This document shows, one piece after another, positions 1-4,662 of a stretch of DNA of 5,379 nt (position 1 is its first letter; every line of letters starts with the position of its first letter). A model generated the notes under the pieces. It saw only the letters and a list, made by a program, of their open reading frames with translations. It was not told the origin of the DNA and did no database searches. Made by a program: the position numbers and the translations under genes. This stretch comes from Candidatus Babeliales bacterium (GTDB lineage: Bacteria; Babelota; Babeliae; Babelales; JANWKD01), in assembly GCA_025451595.1 (NCBI GenBank), contig JANWKD010000012.1:1-5379 (forward strand). The letters are read 5' to 3'.

Positions 1-5
1 ATGTT

Positions 6-749
6 TTAATTAATTAATTTTGCATTAACAAATACAGCAACTCCTTGCCAGTCTGGGCGCCCCCAAATATGTTTTAAGACAAAGCCTTGTTGAGTAAGAA
101 ACTCATAAAGATCTTGAAAAAGGGTCATGCCTTTGCGAAATTCTTTAAAATTGGCTTCAATCGAAATAACTTTGACTGTTGCAAGAATTGTCGGTGCATG
201 ACGAAGAATGGGGAGCTCTGCTCCTTCTGTATCAAGCCAGACATAATCGACCTTGGTTATATTGTTGGCATGTGCCCATTGATCAATTGTGGTGCATTGA
301 ACAGTAATCGGTGTGTCTTTATAATTTACTCCGTCGTAGTTTATGTCATTAGGAATGGTGATATGGTCGAAGTTATCTTTTAGCAATGAAGAAGCGCCTG
401 GAATTTTCTTACTTTCATAAAAGGTTAGCGTTCCTATTTTATCAAATAAGGCACAAGGATATAAAGTGAATCCTTGTATATGTTCAGTATTTTTTTGGGA
501 TAAAGTATAATGCTGTGGAAGTGGTTCAAAGCCATAAATAGTTGCATTTGGCCATAATTTTTTCATGCGAAGTGTATCCTCTGCATCACACACTCCTGCC
601 TCAAGAATAATGGGGTTTACTGGTAAGAATGGTATTGCATATAATGCTGCATTAGAATCATCTTCCTGAATCCAAGGAAGTTCATCAACATTGTATGCCG
701 TTGAAGACAACATTGTAAATATTGTGAGGCTGAATACTATTTTTTTCAT
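6..749 (-). CDS. Secreted FkbM-family SAM-dependent methyltransferase (degenerate glycine motif)
   Basis: This 247-residue protein fits the FkbM (Methyltransf_21) family, whose members transfer a methyl group from SAM, often to a sugar or polyketide hydroxyl. Residues 1-18 look like a Sec signal peptide: KK, then a hydrophobic stretch, with likely cleavage after STA. The SAM-binding strand is at 47-58 (PIILEAGVCDAE), followed by the second acidic strand at 71-78 (IYGFEPLP). The FkbM hallmark is at 167-177 (VDYVWLDTEGA), and a further strand is at 193-200 (VKVISIEA). It is clearly paralogous to the upstream gene at 784-1497, which shares FLP..P.ILEAG, LWPNAT and FEPLP. The position that reads GGHFGED there is GVCDAED here, so the glycine-rich loop is altered and SAM binding may be impaired. 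The ATG at 749 is chosen because AAGGA ends 4 bases before it. A 34-base gap to the upstream gene suggests co-transcription. The family call is firm; substrate and activity are unknown. Confidence 0.88.
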   Translation of the reverse strand: MKKIVFSLTIFTMLSSTAYNVDELPWIQEDDSNAALYAIPFLPVNPIILEAGVCDAEDTLRMKKLWPNATIYGFEPLPQHYTLSQKNTEHIQGFTLYPCALFDKIGTLTFYESKKIPGASSLLKDNFDHITIPNDINYDGVNYKDTPITVQCTTIDQWAHANNITKVDYVWLDTEGAELPILRHAPTILATVKVISIEANFKEFRKGMTLFQDLYEFLTQQGFVLKHIWGRPDWQGVAVFVNAKLIN

Positions 750-783
750 GGTTTCCTTAATGTTTTCTTATTTTTCATTTAAA

Positions 784-1497
784 TTACTGATTTAAAATAT
801 CTTTTTTTATAAATAATGCGTCGCCATATCTTCCGACATCACATGATTTCCATACTTCACAAAAACCTTCTGACTCAAGAAATTTTTTGAAATCAGGATA
901 TAGAGTTGAGCCTTCACGAACCGGTACAAATGAAATTTCAGTATAAATTGCTTTGACTGTTTTTAATATGTCTAATCCATTTTGTAAAGCGTAATATTCG
1001 TGGCCTTCCATATCAAGCCACATAAAATCAATGTGAGAAATATTATTCTCGTGGGCCCAGTCATTAAGTGTGATACAAGGAACTTCAATTGGTGTTTTAT
1101 CGAATTCACTTTCATTCCACTCTACAGGATAGCCAATTGAAGACGCGGCATTGTTTGGAATATCTATATAAAAATGAGTTTTTCCTGAAAAGGTTGTCAG
1201 AGCATATGGATAGCATATAACATCAGGCAAATGCTGAGTTTCTCTTACCATGATTTCAAATGAGCTTGGTAATGGTTCAAAAACAAGCATGGTGGCATTA
1301 GGCCATAAAGATTTCATTCGATTTGTGTCTTCTCCAAAATGCCCTCCGGCTTCTAAAATAACAGGAGATTCAGGTAAAAATGGTTTAACAAAAGCGAGCA
1401 TTTCGTCAGGGTTTTTAAAAGATATTGTTGGTAATATCTGAAGATGTATTGCCAAAGATGAGAAGAGAAATATGTTTTTTGTGAATTTAATGATCAT
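784..1497 (-). CDS. Secreted FkbM-family SAM-dependent methyltransferase
   Basis: This is a 237-residue FkbM-family protein. The N-terminus (MIIKFTKNIFLFSSLAIHLQ) has basic residues and a hydrophobic core typical of a signal peptide, but the cleavage site is not obvious, so it could be an uncleaved anchor. The SAM-binding motif is at 45-58 (PVILEAGGHFGEDT), the second acidic strand at 72-77 (VFEPLP), and the FkbM hallmark at 156-166 (IDFMWLDMEGH). A C-terminal strand follows at about 182-188. Here the glycine motif is better preserved than in its downstream paralogue at 6-749, so this is the better candidate for an active enzyme of the pair. The start at 1497 is supported by AAGGA at 1506-1510, 8 bases upstream. 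That site lies inside the decayed coding sequence of the preceding FkbM gene, whose shifted frame stops at 1487, just inside this gene. Substrate unknown. Confidence 0.9.
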   Translation of the reverse strand: MIIKFTKNIFLFSSLAIHLQILPTISFKNPDEMLAFVKPFLPESPVILEAGGHFGEDTNRMKSLWPNATMLVFEPLPSSFEIMVRETQHLPDVICYPYALTTFSGKTHFYIDIPNNAASSIGYPVEWNESEFDKTPIEVPCITLNDWAHENNISHIDFMWLDMEGHEYYALQNGLDILKTVKAIYTEISFVPVREGSTLYPDFKKFLESEGFCEVWKSCDVGRYGDALFIKKDILNQ

Positions 1498-1908
1498 TTG
1501 CTAAGTCCTTATAATAATTCATTAAAGCTTCTGTTTCATTATTACCCGAAGCGCTATTAAAACAAGATGCTTTGTTTCCTAATTTATGCATTACTTTTCC
1601 AAAAAATAGGGAACAGGTTCAAATGAGGGTGAGCAGTTGTTATGTGTATGTTCTAAAACTAAAATAGACCAATCATCAAAATGGGTACCGGCGTCAATAA
1701 CTACATCACCTGGTTGTACAAACGTTTTGATCATCAAATGCTCACCATCTTCGTAAGGATTCCAATTGCCATAACCCATTTTTTCAGTTTCATGAGAATT
1801 CATGTAGAGGGAAATAATATTTCTTTTTGACTCAACGATTGAGGGAATATCAGCAAAAATGAATTTCGACGATACTAGTAGGCCAACTAATAAGACATGT
1901 GTTTTCAT
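1487..1908 (-). pseudogene. Frameshifted and truncated FkbM-family methyltransferase (remnant)
   Basis: The first frame (1908-1591, 105 residues) starts with a clear signal peptide (MKTHVLLVGLLVSSKFIFA, cleavage likely before DIPS). It then carries an FkbM N-terminal half: GDVVIDAGTHFDDWS at 67-81 is the SAM-binding strand and loop, and SFEPVPYFLEK at 95-105 is the second acidic strand. It stops at TAA (1593-1591), exactly where an FkbM protein should continue. The expected continuation is in the next frame from 1591 to 1487 (MHKLGNKASCFNSAS..., ending NYYKDLANDH). This matches the family pattern after FEP.P...EK, so a one-base deletion near 1592-1594 best explains the break. The shifted frame ends 11 bases inside the next gene, and the whole C-terminal half, including the D.EG hallmark, is missing. 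The gene start retains a strong AAGGAG (1915-1920), so a short secreted fragment might still be made. It is most likely a dead gene. Confidence 0.82.
1506..1510 (-). promoter_or_regulatory. Shine-Dalgarno site of the 784-1497 gene, inside the upstream remnant
   Basis: AAGGA on the minus strand lies 8 bases before the ATG at 1497 and falls within codons of the shifted frame of the preceding FkbM remnant (TAT AAG GAC). It fixes the start of the downstream gene. Ribosomes would reach it only by re-initiation if they translate the remnant, since the first frame stops about 80 bases earlier. Confidence 0.6.
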
Positions 1909-1928
1909 ACGCTTCTCCTTGAGTGATT

Positions 1929-1958
1929 AAAATATCAAGCACACTAACAATGTATCAA
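1929..1958 (-). promoter_or_regulatory. Candidate sigma-70-type promoter upstream of the FkbM remnant
   Basis: In the 77-base gap between the genes at 1986-2903 and 1487-1908, the minus strand reads TTGATA (1953-1958), an 18-base spacer, then TATTTT (1929-1934). It lies about 20 bases before the start codon and its AAGGAG site. The -35 matches the consensus well; the -10 is weak. In AT-rich DNA such matches are common, so this is tentative. If real, it would drive the three FkbM genes downstream as one unit. Confidence 0.25.
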
Positions 1959-1985
1959 AGATTGAGCAAGAGTATGCGGTGGGCA

Positions 1986-2903
1986 TTATTGAGGCTTGAG
2001 TTTAGGAAAACCGGGGAAATTTTCATGCATATCATCATCATTTAAATCAATTTCATTAATTCGCAGAGCATAGCAATCTGTACAGTTCAATTTTTTTGAA
2101 TAACCAACTTTAAAAAAACCATCTGAAAGATAATTTTTTACGCCTACTACTACTATAGGATCACCGCTGTAACTCAGGATTATGCTCTTTAAATATTTTG
2201 TATTAAAAAGTTTTTCTATCGATGTTTCATAGGTATCAAATTTATTAAAATATATACTATCGACAAAAATAGCATTTACATCAGTGACTGCCACTAATTC
2301 ATAGCCTTTTTGTTTTCCTAATCTTTTGAGTGAAGCAACAGAGCACCCTATCTCCCAACTATGATCTGAGTATTGTTGATAAATATCGTAATAATATGGG
2401 ATAGTATGGTTAAATTCTATGATGATAACTCGTGGGTGAATTTTTAAGTTTTCAAAAACATGATAATCATTGCCATCGATATCTAATGATAACAGGTCTA
2501 GTTTATGGACACCCAGTTTATTAACAATAGAATCAATGGTATCACCTAAAGTTTCATCTTTTTCTATATATGTTTTTACCAATGTACAATTACCATAATT
2601 TTGGATACTTGGTTCTAATGTTTTTAGTCTTTCTGGGTCGCCTTCAATGAGTATTGCCTTCCACCCCAAATTTTTCCAATAATGTGCAATATTGGATCCA
2701 CCTGGACCATCACCAGCTCCAACCTCTAAACAAGTTTTAGAATCGGTCCCAATAATTTCAAATATTTTTTCGACAATACCATCTTCTCCATATTGAGAAT
2801 ATTTATTGTGCGCAAAATCGCTTAATTTAGCCTTATTGGTGGCAAAAGAGCTTTGTACAAATAATATGCTTAGTAACATAATGCCCGAAGTTAATGTGTT
2901 CAT
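1986..2903 (-). CDS. Secreted FkbM-like SAM methyltransferase-fold protein ('SQYGEDG' type)
   Basis: This 305-residue protein has an N-terminal signal peptide (MNTLTSGIMLLSILFVQSSFA, likely cleaved before TNKAK). The mature part opens with YSQYGEDGIVEKIFEIIG at 35-52. The SAM-binding motif follows at 58-66 (CLEVGAGDG) and an acidic second strand at 84-89 (ILIEGD). LDLLSLDIDGNDYHVF is at 135-150 and VIIIEFN at 159-165. This is the pattern of a widespread FkbM-related class I methyltransferase-fold group, and all expected acidic and glycine positions are present. The region after about 250 extends beyond the paralogue at 3781-4581 and includes a CxxC pair (C274, C277) and an acidic patch (NEIDLNDDD). 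The ATG at 2903 is supported by AAGGAA (2911-2916). The gene is preceded by a broken gene-7 paralogue, mirroring the gene 7 to gene 6 order upstream. Substrate unknown; a methyltransferase role is inferred from fold motifs only. Confidence 0.87.
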   Translation of the reverse strand: MNTLTSGIMLLSILFVQSSFATNKAKLSDFAHNKYSQYGEDGIVEKIFEIIGTDSKTCLEVGAGDGPGGSNIAHYWKNLGWKAILIEGDPERLKTLEPSIQNYGNCTLVKTYIEKDETLGDTIDSIVNKLGVHKLDLLSLDIDGNDYHVFENLKIHPRVIIIEFNHTIPYYYDIYQQYSDHSWEIGCSVASLKRLGKQKGYELVAVTDVNAIFVDSIYFNKFDTYETSIEKLFNTKYLKSIILSYSGDPIVVVGVKNYLSDGFFKVGYSKKLNCTDCYALRINEIDLNDDDMHENFPGFPKLKPQ

Positions 2904-2924
2904 TGTTTAATTCCTTTTTAAAAA

Positions 2925-2930
2925 ATTATA
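2925..2930 (-). promoter_or_regulatory. Candidate -10 box (TATAAT) of the 1986-2903 gene
   Basis: A perfect TATAAT lies on the minus strand 21 bases before the ATG at 2903. No convincing -35 is seen 16 to 19 bases upstream of it. The matching spacer before the paralogous gene at 3781-4581 also contains ACTATAA, so this element may be conserved between the two module copies. Transcription from here would give a very short leader that just includes the Shine-Dalgarno site. Confidence 0.3.
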
Positions 2931-2938
2931 GTGTTCAA

Positions 2939-3102
2939 TTAATTTTTATGTTTGCAGACTGCATAGCCATTGCGTAAATGTATATCTTCTTCAAGAGCTC
3001 ATAATTGGGGTCCTGCATAAGTCTATGATAGTTATAGTAGTTTTTAAATATGTTTGTATCATCTGTTGCAATTTTTTCTTGGATGGATGGGGGATAGATC
3101 AA
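2939..3102 (-). pseudogene. C-terminal remnant of a paralogue of the 4663-5379 methyltransferase
   Basis: On the minus strand this stretch encodes NIFKNYYNYHRLMQDPNYEL, then after a one-base deletion near 2995-2997, EEDIHLRNGYAVCKHKN and a TAA stop (2941-2939). The intact gene at 4663-5379 ends NTFKNYRNYHHLLQDPNYEL...EEDIHLRNGYAIFKRKN. By hand alignment about five in six bases agree from 2933 to 3063, and the match continues a few bases past the stop (TTGAAC). Upstream, LIY (3102-3094) and DD can still be matched with a different spacing, and an in-frame TAA follows just beyond. The first three quarters of the gene are gone. Many differences are at third codon positions, which suggests the copy diverged while functional and was broken later. 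There is no start codon or ribosome site, so it is non-coding debris. Confidence 0.85.
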
Positions 3103-3122
3103 GTTTGTTTATTTACACGAAA

Positions 3123-3144
3123 GCCACGGCTTTTAAGCTGTGGC
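3123..3144. repeat. Palindrome (hairpin) just after the 3150-3758 gene
   Basis: GCCACGGCTT (3123-3132) pairs with AAGCTGTGGC (3135-3144) through ten positions, with one G-T wobble on the plus strand (an A-C mismatch on the minus strand). The realistic loop is TTTTAA. It begins 5 bases after the stop codon at 3150 and could end that transcript. However, the minus-strand tail is only TTTCG, which is poor for an intrinsic terminator. GC-rich stems with a TTTTAA-like loop also resemble IS200/IS605 ends or REP-type palindromes, which is a resemblance only. Confidence 0.55.
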
Positions 3145-3149
3145 CGCGT

Positions 3150-3758
3150 TTACTCAAGATATGCTACTAAAACAGCATTTTTTTCTTTTCCAATGTGTCC
3201 ACCATTTTCCAACTCAAATCTGTAATGAGCGTTTATTTCTAGAAGTTTTTTTTTCATAGATTCTAAACTAATATTTCCAAAGTATATATAGTCTATTAAG
3301 ATAGTATGCTCTTTTATGTGGTGTTTTTTAATTTGATCTAGCTCTTGTAAAACATAGTTGTTTTTTTCAGGATTTGTCCAATCTGGAAATTGACTTGCTA
3401 ATACAAAAGTAATGGGCTTATTAATTTCATGGATAATACTTGCTAAATCTAGTACAGAATTGTTGTGATATACGTGATATAAGTGAAGATTTTTTGGCTT
3501 ATAATCATTGATATATTTAGGAATAACAAATTGTTGAGAATGATTGACTAATATACCATTTTCTTCAACACCATATATTTCAGAAAATGCACCATTATCG
3601 CAATTTACTTCAATCGCACGTGCAAAAATTTCGCCACTAGCAATGCCTGTACAAACAAGGACCGGGTTGGTATATTTTTGCAATATATGAGGGAAAATAT
3701 CAGCTTTTGCAATCGAGCCTATTGCGAATAATAATGTTACTAATTTTATCATGTTCAT
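3150..3758 (-). CDS. Small secreted protein of a methyltransferase-like family, catalytic pattern degenerate
   Basis: This 202-residue protein begins with a textbook signal peptide (MNMIKLVTLLFAIGSIAKA, AKA cleavage before DIFPH). The mature part shows PVLVCTGIASGEIFARAIEV at 32-51 and EIYGVEE at 60-66, which read like the first two strands of a class I SAM-fold domain (normally E.G...G.G.A.A...G, then IYSIEL). Further on are PITFVLASQF (115-124), QELDQIKKH (138-146), HTILIDYIYFG (151-161) and ISLESMKKKLLEINAHY (163-179). I recall related bacterial proteins having WLDGH where this has VLASQ, and IDD where this has IDY, so key acidic residues appear lost. The C-terminus AVLVAYLE completes the fold. 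AAGGA at 3766-3770 supports the ATG at 3758. A 22-base gap to the gene at 3781-4581 indicates an operon with it. The family assignment is from memory and moderate; function unknown and possibly non-catalytic. Confidence 0.75.
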   Translation of the reverse strand: MNMIKLVTLLFAIGSIAKADIFPHILQKYTNPVLVCTGIASGEIFARAIEVNCDNGAFSEIYGVEENGILVNHSQQFVIPKYINDYKPKNLHLYHVYHNNSVLDLASIIHEINKPITFVLASQFPDWTNPEKNNYVLQELDQIKKHHIKEHTILIDYIYFGNISLESMKKKLLEINAHYRFELENGGHIGKEKNAVLVAYLE

Positions 3759-3780
3759 ATATAAATCCTTTTTATCTTAT

Positions 3781-4581
3781 TTATCTTAAAACTTCTATTG
3801 ATGAGACAAATTTTTCAGCTATAATTTTTGGATCAAGAAATGCTTGTAATGGTGCGGCCGTATAAATTTTTTCCACATCATTTACATGTTTAAATTTAAT
3901 TTTGCTGGATTCTAAGATATCATCCCGTATAAAAAATAAATTTATGGTCTCAGATTCTTCATAAATAAGAGAATAACCAAGACTTCTTCCAAGATTAAAT
4001 AAAGCTAAAATGCTTGCTCCAAAGTAATGTGAGCCATCCCATTCTTCATTGGCGGAATATTTTATAACTTTGTCTTCATTAAAATTAAATTGGGAGTTAA
4101 ATTCTATAACCACAATTCTTGGTTTATATTTTTTACTTAACGCTCTCCAGACATAAAAGTCATGTCTATCAATGTCAATAGAAATAAGATCGAATTCATA
4201 TGGAACATTATATTTTTCAAATAAATCACAAATGTTTTCTGCTGTTATAAATTCTTTATGTAAATTTATTTGTAAATCGTCATTCATATTATTTGAACAA
4301 GCTCCATCAAGAAGTAATCCTGTCCAACCATATTTTTCTCTAAAATACTTTACATTGGAGCAAAAATGACCATCCCCGGCACCAAATTCAACGTAATACT
4401 TATTTGTTGTACCAATAAGCTGAAATATTTTTTCTAAAACTCCATCTTCTCCGTGTTGCGCGATTCTTCTTATTTCATATATGCGTAAATTAATTTCATC
4501 CTCTTTTGTACTACATAATATATTGATTGAATTAAGTAATACAAAACAGAGTAGTTGTGTAATTAATGTATATTTGATCAT
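3781..4581 (-). CDS. Secreted FkbM-like SAM methyltransferase-fold protein ('QHGEDG' type)
   Basis: This 266-residue protein is a paralogue of the product of 1986-2903. Residues 1-23 are hydrophobic with an early lysine and look like a signal peptide (MIKYTLITQLLCFVLLNSIN), with cleavage near ILCS. Motifs in order: IAQHGEDGVLEKIFQLIG at 40-57, YVEFGAGDG at 63-71, GWTGLLLDGA at 85-94, FDLISIDIDRHDFYVW at 130-145, and RIVVIEFN at 155-162. The SAM-binding glycine loop is intact. At the end of the second strand it reads LLDGACSN where the paralogue has LIEGDPER, and in the fourth-strand motif DIDRHD replaces DIDGND, so substrate or activity may differ. The ATG at 4581 has AAGGG 6 bases upstream (4588-4592). 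It follows gene 7 after an 81-base spacer and precedes the 3150-3758 gene by 22 bases. Substrate unknown. Confidence 0.87.
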   Translation of the reverse strand: MIKYTLITQLLCFVLLNSINILCSTKEDEINLRIYEIRRIAQHGEDGVLEKIFQLIGTTNKYYVEFGAGDGHFCSNVKYFREKYGWTGLLLDGACSNNMNDDLQINLHKEFITAENICDLFEKYNVPYEFDLISIDIDRHDFYVWRALSKKYKPRIVVIEFNSQFNFNEDKVIKYSANEEWDGSHYFGASILALFNLGRSLGYSLIYEESETINLFFIRDDILESSKIKFKHVNDVEKIYTAAPLQAFLDPKIIAEKFVSSIEVLR

Positions 4582-4593
4582 TACTATCCCTTA

Positions 4594-4619
4594 TTTATAG
4601 TTATAATTTATAGTTATAG
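4594..4619. repeat. AT-rich 13-base tandem repeat, two units
   Basis: TTTATAGTTATAA (4594-4606) is followed directly by TTTATAGTTATAG (4607-4619), 12 of 13 bases identical. It lies just before the Shine-Dalgarno site of the 3781-4581 gene. On the minus strand each unit offers a TATAAC box, so the repeat doubles a possible -10 element. Confidence 0.7.
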
Positions 4620-4642
4620 TTTTTACTAAGTCAGGGTTTCAA
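4613..4642 (-). promoter_or_regulatory. Candidate promoter of the 3781-4581 gene
   Basis: The minus strand has TTGAAA (4637-4642), an 18-base spacer and TATAAC (4613-4618), each one base off the sigma-70 consensus. A second TATAAC lies at 4600-4605. The -35 sits in the loop of the palindrome at 4630-4651, so folding of the DNA or binding there could affect it. It would serve the operon of the genes at 3781-4581 and 3150-3758. Tentative, since AT-rich DNA yields chance matches. Confidence 0.3.
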
Positions 4643-4651
4643 AACCCTGAC
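4630..4651. repeat. Perfect 10-base palindrome after the 4663-5379 gene
   Basis: GTCAGGGTTT (4630-4639) and AAACCCTGAC (4642-4651) are perfect inverted repeats around a CA centre. The arms start 11 bases after the stop codon of the gene at 4663-5379. A stable hairpin could block 3' decay or slow transcription. The minus-strand tail is TTAGTAAAAA with no T run, so it is not a canonical intrinsic terminator. The equivalent spacer after the gene-7 remnant (2904-2938) lacks it. Confidence 0.65.
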
Positions 4652-4662
4652 CTAGGGTTCAA

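Noticed and set aside
87..383. Plus-strand open frame of 98 codons opposite the first FkbM gene
   Set aside because: It is antisense to a clearly coding gene, has no ribosome site, and its cysteine-rich translation matches no family; a shadow frame.
1580..1606. Programmed -1 frameshift at the A AAG before the stop of the FkbM remnant
   Set aside because: A slip there would join EK to VMHKLGN, but the shifted frame ends 34 residues later and lacks the catalytic half, so recoding would not give a working enzyme. Gene decay is simpler.
3121..3146. Intrinsic terminator for the 3150-3758 gene
   Set aside because: The stem is good but the minus-strand tail has only three T and the stem has an A-C mismatch on that strand, so I list it as a palindrome rather than a terminator.
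3025..3225. Plus-strand open frame across the gap and the end of the 3150-3758 gene
   Set aside because: It runs antisense through the gene-7 remnant, the hairpin and a real gene end; the minus-strand homology explains the sequence better.
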